Positions 1 through 6,585 of a stretch of DNA of 11,653 bases are shown here, piece after piece; position 1 is the first letter of the stretch; each line of letters opens with the position of its first letter. The notes below the pieces were generated by a model, which was not told the origin of the DNA, did not search any database, and saw only the letters and a list, made by a program, of their open reading frames with translations. A program made the position numbers and the translations under genes. Source of the DNA: Candidatus Nitrosotenuis sp. (lineage in GTDB: Archaea; Thermoproteota; Nitrososphaeria; Nitrososphaerales; Nitrosopumilaceae); assembly GCA_023252015.1 (NCBI GenBank), contig JAHEXS010000027.1:1-11653 (forward strand). Reading direction: 5' to 3'.

Positions 1-1
1 T

Positions 2-1006
2 AACAAACTTGGGCATAGATTTTCCACGAATGCAGACTTGCTAGCATACATGGAGCTAAAAACAAAACAAGTAGACAACACAAGAGGACCAATAAACACA
101 TCCCATGCTGAATTCAAAACAGACGGTGGCAAATTTGGCTTTAACATTGAAGATACGGCGGTGCCTCCAATGGTCGCAAATGTATTTGCGTTGCTCTTTG
201 AAAATCCATCTCTCACAAAGGGAATTGGATTTTTGCAATCATTTAGAATGATGCAAAAGATGGGTGGACTAAGAAGAAAACTATTCTTTAAACGAAGTGT
301 TTCTGCGGATATTATGAAAAATATACTGGATTGGTTCTTAAAACAAAAAGTGGTTCAGGAACTCATATCGCAGCCAATCATAGTTAAAGACAATCAAGTT
401 GTAAGAGAACAAGACGAAAATACAAGAAAGAATCTAAGTCCATTATATGCCATAACAAATTGGGTGTTGGCAAGTAAAGAGCGATTGTTTGATTCTCCGG
501 CGCAACGCCTTTCGAAATTCTTTATTTTCTCATGCATGGGAATAGATAACTCTGATGGAGTGTTAAAATTGAGAGGTAAAGACGAGCAGAAATTCAAAAT
601 TGGAAGTGATTTGAAATTAGACTGGGATCCAAAAAAGAACGAAAAGATCTTCAATGACATGATGAAAGGCGTCAGAGAAATTGCAGATGCAATTGAACCA
701 AATGGCGATACCACTGTTAAAAGCCCTAGTTGGAAGGAAGATGCACCATCGGAAAGCAATCTGATTTTGCTTCACCCATTAGGAGGATGTTCGATCGGAA
801 ACAATGTGGATGATGGAGTTGTAAACTGTTATGGCCAAGTCTTTAATGCAAATTCTACTGACAAAAAGGCAACATATCCTGACTTTTACGTTGTGGATGG
901 CTCAATCATTCCAATGGCAGTGGGTGTCAATCCATCTCTTACCATAATGGCACTGGCTTTTAGATGTGCAGAAAAGATGGTAAACAATAGACAATATTGG
1001 CCATAA
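2..1006 (+). CDS. GMC-family FAD-dependent oxidoreductase, C-terminal part (5' truncated)
   Basis: The reading frame is open from base 2, so the gene begins before the window; the visible part is 334 codons. A TTG at 38 is internal and not the start. The C-terminal substrate/catalytic domain of glucose-methanol-choline oxidoreductases is seen: HPLGGC at about nt 773-790, then a GVV...GQVF stretch, then VDGSIIP and GVNPSLTIMALA at about 895-960. In the family (cholesterol oxidase, for example) the His of HPLGG and the Asn of GVNP form the catalytic pair beside the flavin, and both are present. The N-terminal Rossmann GxGxxG FAD site must lie outside the window. The substrate cannot be told; a sterol-, alcohol- or polyprenol-like substrate is possible. 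It runs convergent to the microprotein gene behind it. Family sure, substrate unknown. Confidence 0.93.
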   Translation, partial: NKLGHRFSTNADLLAYMELKTKQVDNTRGPINTSHAEFKTDGGKFGFNIEDTAVPPMVANVFALLFENPSLTKGIGFLQSFRMMQKMGGLRRKLFFKRSVSADIMKNILDWFLKQKVVQELISQPIIVKDNQVVREQDENTRKNLSPLYAITNWVLASKERLFDSPAQRLSKFFIFSCMGIDNSDGVLKLRGKDEQKFKIGSDLKLDWDPKKNEKIFNDMMKGVREIADAIEPNGDTTVKSPSWKEDAPSESNLILLHPLGGCSIGNNVDDGVVNCYGQVFNANSTDKKATYPDFYVVDGSIIPMAVGVNPSLTIMALAFRCAEKMVNNRQYWP

Positions 1007-1024
1007 TGGATTAATGATTGAAAT

Positions 1025-1135
1025 TTACGTTTTCTTCTTTTTCCCTTCTATTGCATGCGCTGTCAAGTTAGAAGTTACATGAAGTCCGATTGCAACAATA
1101 GCAATTACTATGTAGTAATTGGTTTTCATTGACAT
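1025..1135 (-). CDS. 36-aa single-helix membrane microprotein
   Basis: This short gene reads ATG at 1135 (or ATG at 1129, two codons later) to TAA at 1025-1027. The product starts MSMKTNYY, has one hydrophobic stretch (about residues 7-22, IVIAIVAIGLHV) and ends in a basic tail GKKKKT. It could be a one-helix membrane peptide or an exported peptide whose helix is a signal. Support for a real gene is an archaeal TATA-like element at 1151-1160 (TTTTATAT on the minus strand) centred about 26 nt before the second ATG, which would make a leaderless mRNA starting at 1129. It has no Cys and no recognisable family. It lies alone between the convergent GMC gene and the end of the copper operon. Moderate confidence that it is expressed; function unknown. 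Confidence 0.55.
   Translation of the reverse strand: MSMKTNYYIVIAIVAIGLHVTSNLTAHAIEGKKKKT
1030..1047 (+). terminator. T-rich tract after the GMC gene
   Basis: The plus strand runs TTTCTTCTTTTTCCCTT beginning 24 nt after the GMC stop. Archaeal RNA polymerase terminates at U-rich tracts without needing a hairpin, so this may end the GMC transcript. It overlaps the 3' end of the minus-strand microprotein, where the same bases encode its Lys run, so the T-richness has an alternative explanation. Confidence 0.35.
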
Positions 1136-1150
1136 AATGTTTTAAAAATT

Positions 1151-1160
1151 ATATAAAACG
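1151..1160 (-). promoter_or_regulatory. TATA box of the 36-aa microprotein gene
   Basis: Read on the minus strand this is CGTTTTATAT, preceded by the A-rich GGAAAAAT that could serve as a TFB recognition element. Its centre is about 20-26 nt before the two possible ATG codons (1135, 1129), the distance expected for a leaderless archaeal mRNA. Confidence 0.5.
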
Positions 1161-1173
1161 ATTTTTCCAAATT

Positions 1174-1209
1174 ACAAAAAGTAAATTAACTTTAATGATT
1201 ACTTTTTGT
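1174..1209 (-). terminator. Inverted repeat, likely terminator of the copper operon
   Basis: An exact 11-bp inverted repeat, ACAAAAAGTAA at 1174-1184 and TTACTTTTTGT at 1199-1209, encloses a 14-nt loop that itself contains ATTAA/TTAAT arms. It lies 40 nt past the stop of the last copper-operon gene. In the minus-strand RNA the 3' arm is U-rich (UUACUUUUUGU), fitting a U-tract terminator. It is nearly symmetric, so it could also act for plus-strand reads. It sits just upstream of the microprotein promoter. Confidence 0.5.
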
Positions 1210-1248
1210 TTTATAGTATTTGTGCTAATACCTTGAGATTCTATGATT

Positions 1249-1767
1249 TCAATTATTAGAGTTGATCGTACAATTATGTCCGATATTTTTTGCCACAAGA
1301 AAATATGACACCGTCAGCAAAACAATAGATGCCATTCTAATTTGGATCTCATAATACGTCAAAAATGAAAGTGCCGCTGCTCCCGTCGCACCCAGTGTGG
1401 ATATTATCGTAAATCCTATCTGACTACAACTTGTACATATTCCAGTGCCAACTCCTGCAAAAGAACCAATCATGCCGGAGCTCATGTTTTTAACACCTGT
1501 TCGCTGAGTGTAAATCTGGAATGCAGACATGGCAGAAACTATTCCGGTTAATCCGGAAACAATGGTTATCAGAACAAAGCTCAGAACCATATCACTTGGC
1601 AATTGGAACGCAAAGTAAGGAACAAAAAACAGAAACTCTCTCGCATGCAACAAAATAATCAGCATTACTGCAGAAATTGAAATCGACATTAGCAGGTATA
1701 ATGGCTTTGAAAACACTATTTTTAATGCAGTTTTATGCAATTCTGTATAACCTATATTCCATATCAT
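1249..1767 (-). CDS. Four-helix membrane protein with CxxC in helix 3 (copper-operon copy)
   Basis: A 172-aa integral membrane protein with four predicted helices (about residues 20-42, 58-82, 99-128, 140-160). The CTSC motif (C111, C114) sits in helix 3, followed by GATGAAALS and, in helix 4, MASIV...SYFLVAKNI. C166 is in the tail. Two more proteins in this window, at 6586-7068 and 8086-8565, have the same length, helix plan and Cys pair, so I treat them as paralogues. The start ATG at 1767 overlaps the stop of the preceding gene as ATGA, so translation is coupled to the anchored Cys-rich protein, and both follow copA. The context suggests a role in copper handling or in keeping partner cysteines reduced. 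It is not MerT (no CC in helix 1) and I cannot name the family. The gene is certain; the function is inferred. Confidence 0.85.
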   Translation of the reverse strand: MIWNIGYTELHKTALKIVFSKPLYLLMSISISAVMLIILLHAREFLFFVPYFAFQLPSDMVLSFVLITIVSGLTGIVSAMSAFQIYTQRTGVKNMSSGMIGSFAGVGTGICTSCSQIGFTIISTLGATGAAALSFLTYYEIQIRMASIVLLTVSYFLVAKNIGHNCTINSNN

Positions 1768-2351
1768 GATGGTTTTGGCTCAAAGTGATCCTCGTGTCCT
1801 TTTCCGCCACACCCATCTTCCAAATCCCAAACTTTAGCAATTTGTTTTTCATTATAATTGTATTCTGTGATTAGATATTTTGCTTGCCCCTCAAAGGCAG
1901 TCCATCTCCAACACTTACAACAGCAAGGTCCGCCCTCATCTGACATTTTCATTGCCTTATCATAGACTTCTTGTTGTTGTGGATTCAATGTAATTTTTTT
2001 ATCATAATCTATCAGAGTTTTTGCAAGAGATACTTTGACATCATAAGGATCTGATGGGATCACACTCATACTGGAATATTGTTTCAAGCCTTCGATCTGT
2101 TCTGTATATCTGTGAAAATCCATCTTGGAGCAGCAAGATCCCTGCAGTCGTTCGTCATCTGATTTGGAATCCAAGAAGTTTGGAGCTGCGCAATAATTCG
2201 TATGCGCATTACTCAAGGTGACAAATTTTTCATCTAAACTATCTACATTGACTGCTGGTTTGTCCCCCATCATAAAATAAAAAGCAATCACAAACAAAAA
2301 CGGCAATATCCACAAAAACAGGTATTTGTCGGATGATTGCATTGATTTCAT
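1764..2351 (-). CDS. Membrane-anchored Cys-rich protein (CCCxCW motif), copper operon
   Basis: A 195-aa protein with a charged N-terminus, one hydrophobic helix at about residues 10-27 (signal anchor or uncleaved signal) and a soluble domain probably outside the cell. The domain has eight cysteines: C54, the pair C73-C74, the cluster PCCCKCWRW with C143-C145 and C147, and C181 before a tail with H186 and H189. This pattern suggests metal binding, and Cu is the natural candidate since the gene lies 22 bp after copA and overlaps the CxxC membrane protein by ATGA. A weak AAAAGG lies about 9 nt before the ATG at 2351, favouring it over the in-frame ATG at 2342. I recall no characterised family; related hypothetical proteins carrying CCCxCWRW probably exist in other prokaryotes. 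Function is inferred from motifs and context. Confidence 0.85.
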   Translation of the reverse strand: MKSMQSSDKYLFLWILPFLFVIAFYFMMGDKPAVNVDSLDEKFVTLSNAHTNYCAAPNFLDSKSDDERLQGSCCSKMDFHRYTEQIEGLKQYSSMSVIPSDPYDVKVSLAKTLIDYDKKITLNPQQQEVYDKAMKMSDEGGPCCCKCWRWTAFEGQAKYLITEYNYNEKQIAKVWDLEDGCGGKGHEDHFEPKPS

Positions 2352-2373
2352 TTTATGGTGCCTTTTGATAATT

Positions 2374-4806
2374 CTATTTCTTTTTGCTCTTTGGCGACCA
2401 TCTTTTTAGCAATAACGAGCTGCTGGTAACCGAAACAGAGCTTGCAGCCATGGCAAGGCCAGCAAGTGCCGGATATAGCAATCCAAAGCCAGCCACGGGA
2501 ATCAAAGCCGCATTATACGCAAATGCGTAAAACAAGTTTTGTTTTATCTTGTTGACTGTCTTTTTACTTATCTCAATTGCTGTGACAACATCTTTTAGAT
2601 CATCTCTGATTAGGACCACGTTTCCTGCCTCTATTGCAATATCAGTTCCGCTTCCAATGGCAATTCCTGTATCTGCCTGAGTAAGTGCAGCTGCATCGTT
2701 TATGCCGTCTCCAATCATCGTTACTCTCTTTCCCTCTTCCTGTAGTTTTTTTATGACATTTACTTTTTCATGTGGTAGTACGTTTGCAATTACACGATTA
2801 ATTCCGAGATCTTTTGCTATTGTTGCAGCTGTTCTTTCATTGTCTCCTGTAAGCATTATGACATGAATTCCATTTTCTTGTAATGATTTTATTGCAGATT
2901 TTGCACTTGGCTTTGGAGTATCAAGTAATGCTATCACACCCAGCAATTTCTTGTCAGCCGCTACTAGTATGGCAGTCTTCCCCTCATCTTGGAGTTTTGA
3001 CATGATTTTTTCTGCAGATTCTGTTTGAATTCCTTCGTCTTTCATCAATCCAAGACTCCCAACCAGTATCTTACTACCATTGTATTCTGCGTCTATTCCT
3101 TTTCCTGGAATTGCGATGAATTCCAAAGTCTCGCCTGTTTTGATATTGAACTCTTTCGCTTTCTGTACTATTGATTTTGCCAGCGGATGTTCTGAATTTC
3201 TTTCAGCAGTTGCAGCAATCTCTAGTATCTTATTTTTTGCGCTTACAATATCGCTATTTGATTGAACATCTATGATGTCTGTGACTTGTGGCTTGCCATC
3301 AGTTAGTGTGCCCGTCTTGTCAAATACGGCAACCTGTGTCTTTCCTAGCATTTCCAATGCCTCACCGCTTTTGAAAATGACTCCATTTTGTGCACTTTTG
3401 CCCATTCCAACCATTACAGCAGTGGGCGTTGCAAGACCCAATGCACACGGACAAGCTACTACAAGTATTGCGACTGCAGGTATCAGGGCAGTAGCAACAA
3501 GGTGTGCGCCTGCAGGTGCTACAAAATACCATCCTAGAAACGTAGCAAAGGCTACTCCCATCACTACAAAAGCAAAGTATCCTGCTATCTTGTCGACCAT
3601 TTTTTGCATTGGTGGTTTTCTTCCCATGGCATCCTCTACAAGTTTTACAATCTGGGAAAGAACTGTATCACCTCCAATTCTGGTTGCTTTTATCAGTAGA
3701 ACGCCTTCTTTGTTAATCGTGCTCCCAATTACAATATCGCCTATTTTTTTTTCAACAGGCATTGATTCTCCAGTTATCATTGACTCATCTACCGCAGAAT
3801 GGCCTTCAACCACAATGCTGTCAACTGGAACTTTTTCTCCAGGTCTTACAATAATTAGGTCGCCTTCCTGTATGATCTCAATTGGCACTTCGACTTCTTG
3901 CCCATCTTTTTTGATTCGCGCGGTTTTAGGCTGGAGTTCAAGCATTTTTTTAATAGCTGATGATGCCTTTCCTTTAGTTTTGTTTTCAAGATATTTTCCT
4001 AGTATGATGAATGTAATGACTACTGCACCTGCATCATAGTAGATGTTGTGCCAAGCTGGCGTTGGAAACGTACTATATGCACTAAACAAGTATGCTGCCG
4101 TCGTTCCAATCACTACAAGTGTATCCATGTTCGCGGATTTCATTTTTGCAATCCTATACGCACCGATGTAGAATCTGCTTCCGGTGACAAACTGGACCAC
4201 GCTTGCACATGCAAACATCACATATGCCGCCGTATCCGTTCCGGCAAATGGCACAAACGACATGTATTCAGGATAACCAAGAATCATAATTGGAATTGTA
4301 AACGCAATGCCTATTGCAAATAATTTCCTGAGTTTTTTCGCTTCTATTTGTTCTACTGATGCGGAAAGATCCTCACTGAGAATCTGGTAGCCGCTTTTGT
4401 TTACAAATTGACGCATATCTGAAAGGGAGAGTAATGCAGAGTTGTATTCTACAAGTGCCTGACTATTCCCATAGTTTATTGATGCCTCTTTTACGCCATT
4501 AAGGCTCTTTATCCGTCGTTCAAGATTGTCGGCATCACTGGAATCTGTGACTCCGCTTATCTTCATGGTGAGTTTTTCGTAGACTACCTTGTAGCCTGCT
4601 TCTTCGATTGCTTTTTCTATTTTTTGGAGATCTACTGATTTTGGATCAAACTCCAGTACTGCTTTTTCTGAGGCTAAATTGACCTCACACTTTTTGACAC
4701 CGTCAAGACCGGAAACAAAGTTCTGAATAGAATTTACGCATCCGGCACAATGCATTCCACCTATCTTTAGTGCTGTTCTCTTTAGTTGAGTCTGTTCCGT
4801 TTCCAT
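2374..4806 (-). CDS. copA: Cu(I)-exporting P1B-type ATPase (CopA)
   Basis: An 810-aa heavy-metal P-type ATPase that pumps Cu(I) across the membrane using ATP. It begins with a heavy-metal-associated domain with GMHCAGC (C20, C23). A second such domain follows, but at its metal site DSSD (88-91) replaces CxxC, so it cannot bind Cu(I) in the usual way. Then come the actuator TGES (345-348), the CPC metal-site helix (452-454), the phosphorylation site DKTGT (496-500), SEHP (538-541), TGDN (653-656) and GDGIND (699-704). YN (764-765) in helix 7 and MAASS (786-790) in helix 8 complete the P1B-1 signature, which specifies Cu(I)/Ag(I). Length is normal for the family. It is the first gene of the operon with the anchored Cys protein and CxxC membrane protein. 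A palindromic operator lies 47 bp before its ATG, shared with the TRASH regulator promoter. Confidence 0.98.
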   Translation of the reverse strand: METEQTQLKRTALKIGGMHCAGCVNSIQNFVSGLDGVKKCEVNLASEKAVLEFDPKSVDLQKIEKAIEEAGYKVVYEKLTMKISGVTDSSDADNLERRIKSLNGVKEASINYGNSQALVEYNSALLSLSDMRQFVNKSGYQILSEDLSASVEQIEAKKLRKLFAIGIAFTIPIMILGYPEYMSFVPFAGTDTAAYVMFACASVVQFVTGSRFYIGAYRIAKMKSANMDTLVVIGTTAAYLFSAYSTFPTPAWHNIYYDAGAVVITFIILGKYLENKTKGKASSAIKKMLELQPKTARIKKDGQEVEVPIEIIQEGDLIIVRPGEKVPVDSIVVEGHSAVDESMITGESMPVEKKIGDIVIGSTINKEGVLLIKATRIGGDTVLSQIVKLVEDAMGRKPPMQKMVDKIAGYFAFVVMGVAFATFLGWYFVAPAGAHLVATALIPAVAILVVACPCALGLATPTAVMVGMGKSAQNGVIFKSGEALEMLGKTQVAVFDKTGTLTDGKPQVTDIIDVQSNSDIVSAKNKILEIAATAERNSEHPLAKSIVQKAKEFNIKTGETLEFIAIPGKGIDAEYNGSKILVGSLGLMKDEGIQTESAEKIMSKLQDEGKTAILVAADKKLLGVIALLDTPKPSAKSAIKSLQENGIHVIMLTGDNERTAATIAKDLGINRVIANVLPHEKVNVIKKLQEEGKRVTMIGDGINDAAALTQADTGIAIGSGTDIAIEAGNVVLIRDDLKDVVTAIEISKKTVNKIKQNLFYAFAYNAALIPVAGFGLLYPALAGLAMAASSVSVTSSSLLLKRWSPKSKKK

Positions 4807-4852
4807 GTTTTGATATCATACAACATTACACTACGACTTACTTAATACCAGC

Positions 4853-4870
4853 TCTTTACAATTGTAAAGA
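4853..4870. promoter_or_regulatory. Palindromic operator between copA and the zinc-ribbon gene
   Basis: An 18-bp perfect palindrome, TCTTTACAATTGTAAAGA. Its 16-bp core CTTTACAATTGTAAAG recurs exactly at 5130-5145 in the promoter of the TRASH regulator. It abuts the TATA-like GTTATATC at 4869-4876. A dimeric or tetrameric HTH protein is the expected reader, and the Lrp-HTH/TRASH protein encoded next door is the obvious candidate, matching the known pattern in Sulfolobus where CopT/CopR controls its own gene and copA. Binding is not shown here. Confidence 0.85.
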
Positions 4871-4877
4871 TATAACG
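4868..4877. promoter_or_regulatory. Shared TATA-like element for copA (-) and zinc-ribbon gene (+)
   Basis: AGATATAACG on the plus strand reads CGTTATATCT on the minus strand, so it can act as a TATA box either way. For the plus gene at 4907 it predicts a start of transcription near 4899. For copA it predicts one near 4847, giving a leader of about 40 nt, with the operator lying between TATA and start. A second candidate for copA, TATTAAGT at 4839-4846, would give a leader of about 10 nt and place the operator upstream of TATA. Confidence 0.5.
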
Positions 4878-4906
4878 TTTAGTATGTCTGATACCATTAT
4901 ACCGAC

Positions 4907-5068
4907 ATGGACAATCCACCAGATAACAAATCAAAGTCTATAAAACATTGCCAAGTAGATGATATTAGAATATGTACTAGATGTGGATCAACTAATATCG
5001 AAGTAGAAGGAGACACAATTACCTGTAGTGATTGCAATGCAATCTTGTGCTTTGAACATAAAGAATAG
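4907..5068 (+). CDS. 53-aa zinc-ribbon protein next to the copper operator
   Basis: ATG at 4907 to TAG at 5066-5068 encodes 53 residues. The core is two Cys knuckles, CTRC (C23, C26) and CSDC (C40, C43), 13 residues apart, typical of a rubredoxin-like zinc ribbon. C15, C48 and H51 are extra possible ligands. The N-terminus is polar and charged, with no signal or helix, so it should be cytoplasmic. No catalytic domain is attached. It lies between the two copies of the copper operator, 37 nt after the first one, and divergent from copA, so I infer that it is under the same control. It could be a small metal-binding or nucleic-acid-binding protein. The gene is too short to be listed by most gene finders, but Cys spacing and promoter placement support it. 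Confidence 0.75.
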   Translation: MDNPPDNKSKSIKHCQVDDIRICTRCGSTNIEVEGDTITCSDCNAILCFEHKE

Positions 5069-5119
5069 ATCTAAATTCACATGCCAGTACCGGAACAACC
5101 TAAATCATATCCTAATTTG

Positions 5120-5127
5120 AAATATTA
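5120..5127 (+). promoter_or_regulatory. TATA box of the TRASH regulator gene
   Basis: AAATATTA, preceded by the A/T-rich CTAATTTG, lies directly before the palindrome. Transcription would start near 5148-5151, at the far edge of the operator, so a bound repressor would cover the start site. Confidence 0.5.
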
Positions 5128-5128
5128 T

Positions 5129-5146
5129 GCTTTACAATTGTAAAGC
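5129..5146. promoter_or_regulatory. Palindromic operator in the TRASH regulator promoter
   Basis: An 18-bp perfect palindrome, GCTTTACAATTGTAAAGC, with the same 16-bp core as the site in front of copA. The flanking base pair differs (G:C here, T:A there), which marks the 16-bp core as the conserved part. It lies between the TATA box and the predicted transcription start, suggesting negative autoregulation by the encoded protein. Confidence 0.85.
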
Positions 5147-5183
5147 AGATAACATAGATATGTATGGGTACCATACTAGAATC

Positions 5184-5624
5184 ATGCCCTTTAAGCTGGA
5201 CGACATTGATTATGCGGTGCTTGAATCCCTAGTCAAGGATGGCAGAAAATCATTCCGCCAGATATCAAGAGAAATCAAAGTCAGCACTCCTACTGTTAAA
5301 GCAAGATACGAAAGACTTGTCAACATGGGTCTGATAAAAGCTGTCTTGCCAATAATAGATCTTGGCATGTTGGAAAACAAGACAGGTACAAGACTAGATA
5401 ACATCCGTTCAAAGGCAATCAAAAATCATGAAATCAAAATCAACAAGAACATGCTTGTGAACATGTCATGTGATTACTGTGAGGGACCGGTTCAGGGAAA
5501 GCCAAGCATTTTGAAATTTGCAAATTTTGAGCGATTCTTTTGCTGTACTTCATGTAGGGGTTTGTACAAGGAAAAATACAAGGGACGAATCGAAAAGATA
5601 TCAAACAAAATTACCATGATTTGA
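5184..5624 (+). CDS. Lrp-type HTH / TRASH-domain copper-responsive regulator (CopT/CopR-like)
   Basis: From ATG 5184 the product is 146 aa. Residues about 3-60 form an AsnC/Lrp winged HTH (LDDIDYAVLESL, then FRQISREIKVSTPTVKARYERL). A linker leads to a TRASH zinc-knuckle at about 95-130: CDYC (C96, C99) and FFCCTSC (C120, C121, C124) followed by RGLYKEKY. TRASH domains sense or bind metals, and the HTH-TRASH pairing is that of the Sulfolobus copper regulator of copA. The usual Lrp effector (RAM) domain is missing, replaced by TRASH. In-frame ATGs at 5160 and 5127 also exist; the one at 5127 would put the operator inside the coding region and is rejected, while 5160 cannot be excluded. The palindromic sites here and before copA suggest it represses both until copper binds. 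Direction of control is inferred. Confidence 0.9.
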   Translation: MPFKLDDIDYAVLESLVKDGRKSFRQISREIKVSTPTVKARYERLVNMGLIKAVLPIIDLGMLENKTGTRLDNIRSKAIKNHEIKINKNMLVNMSCDYCEGPVQGKPSILKFANFERFFCCTSCRGLYKEKYKGRIEKISNKITMI

Positions 5625-5642
5625 GTGTAATCTGGAAAAACT

Positions 5643-5653
5643 GTTTTATAATT
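5643..5653 (+). promoter_or_regulatory. TATA box of the BNR propeller gene
   Basis: GTTTTATAATTTT centred near 5648 lies 24 nt before the GTG at 5672. This fits a leaderless mRNA beginning at that GTG, supports the chosen start, and separates this gene from the regulator in front of it. Confidence 0.6.
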
Positions 5654-5671
5654 TTGCAGAATCATTGATGT

Positions 5672-6580
5672 GTGAACGGCAAATACTTGATTTTAATTCC
5701 GATAGTTTTAGCAATAGTTGGAATCGTAGTTTATTCGGCTGTTATTAACAATGAACATAAAGTAAGCAAGGCCCAGGACTCAAGAACCATATTCTGGCGT
5801 CACATACACGGACTTGGAATTGACCCTACAAATCACAACATACTGTACATAGCAACTCATGGGGACTTTTATCAGAGCGTAAATGGCGGACCACCTATCA
5901 AGGTAGATGAGCAAAGAGCAGATTACATGGCGTTTAATGCCCCTGCAGATTCTGGAGTTCCGCTTTATGCGAGCGGACACCCTTCAACTGGTGGAAACAC
6001 TGGTCTGATAAAAAGCACGAATGGAGGTAAAACATGGGAATCTGTAGCCACTGTGTTAGACCCTCCAGTAGATTTCCATGCAATGGCAGTAAGTCAAAGT
6101 GATCCCAGCGTAATCATTGGATTTGATAGTGAGGGGCGAGGCATATTCAAGACCATGGATGGAGGAAAAACTTGGGAAAGATCTGAAAATCCTGATGTTG
6201 TGACTGCTCTGACTATTTCACCAAATGACTCCCAAGTGATATTTGCAGGAACGGGAAAAGGAATTTTTCAGTCAAATGACGGTGCCAAGAGCTGGATTAA
6301 ACTTGAACAATACAACGGGATATTGGTATTTGCCTTGACCTTTGATGAAAAAATACTATATGCGTCAACTGGACAATTTGGTCTTTCAAGATCAACTGAT
6401 TTGGGAAACACTTGGGAGAAGATCAATTCGCCAAAGCTAACCATAACAAGCATTGCAGTGGACTCACAAAACAATATTCTCTATGTTGCAGGATATTCTT
6501 CTGGTGGATACCAGGAAATATACAAAACAACTAATGATGGAAAATCCTGGGATCTGATTGGGACAAACAAAGAACTTTGA
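5672..6580 (+). CDS. Exported BNR/Asp-box beta-propeller protein
   Basis: A 302-aa protein with a hydrophobic N-terminal helix (about residues 5-25) and no clear Cys lipobox, so a signal anchor or cleaved signal is likely; the rest lies outside the cell. Five Asp-box repeats of the S/T-x-D/N-x-G-x-T/S-W type are centred near W122, W168, W208, W248 and W293, at 40-46 residue spacing, and a decayed one (SVNGG) lies near 69-73, as in a sialidase-like propeller. The start of the domain carries HIHGLGIDP and YIATHGD, a signature I associate with BNR-type putative glycosylhydrolases of unknown substrate. No enzymatic residues can be assigned, so it may be a binding protein. It starts at GTG with its own TATA box, 47 bp after the copper regulator, and is convergent with the thioredoxin operon (5 bp between stops). 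Confidence 0.88.
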   Translation: MNGKYLILIPIVLAIVGIVVYSAVINNEHKVSKAQDSRTIFWRHIHGLGIDPTNHNILYIATHGDFYQSVNGGPPIKVDEQRADYMAFNAPADSGVPLYASGHPSTGGNTGLIKSTNGGKTWESVATVLDPPVDFHAMAVSQSDPSVIIGFDSEGRGIFKTMDGGKTWERSENPDVVTALTISPNDSQVIFAGTGKGIFQSNDGAKSWIKLEQYNGILVFALTFDEKILYASTGQFGLSRSTDLGNTWEKINSPKLTITSIAVDSQNNILYVAGYSSGGYQEIYKTTNDGKSWDLIGTNKEL

Positions 6581-6585
6581 CTATT

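Noticed and set aside
1249..2351. Mercury-resistance MerT/MerP reading of the membrane and Cys-rich pair
   Set aside because: MerT has a CC pair in helix 1 and MerP is a small HMA protein; neither pattern is present, and no merA or merR-type gene is seen.
3272..4039. 255-codon plus-strand open frame antisense to copA
   Set aside because: It lies wholly inside copA, whose conserved motifs run across the whole region; the antisense product has no domain and a Thr/Ser/Ile/Pro-rich composition typical of a shadow.
5081..5143. 20-codon plus-strand ORF (MPVPEQPKSY...) before the regulator
   Set aside because: It ends inside the palindrome, has no promoter of its own and no motif, and overlaps the regulator TATA box.
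5127..5183. Upstream starts of the TRASH regulator at 5127 and 5160
   Set aside because: 5127 would place the operator in coding sequence and precede the predicted transcription start. 5160 remains possible, but the Lrp-type HTH starts at residue 3 from 5184.
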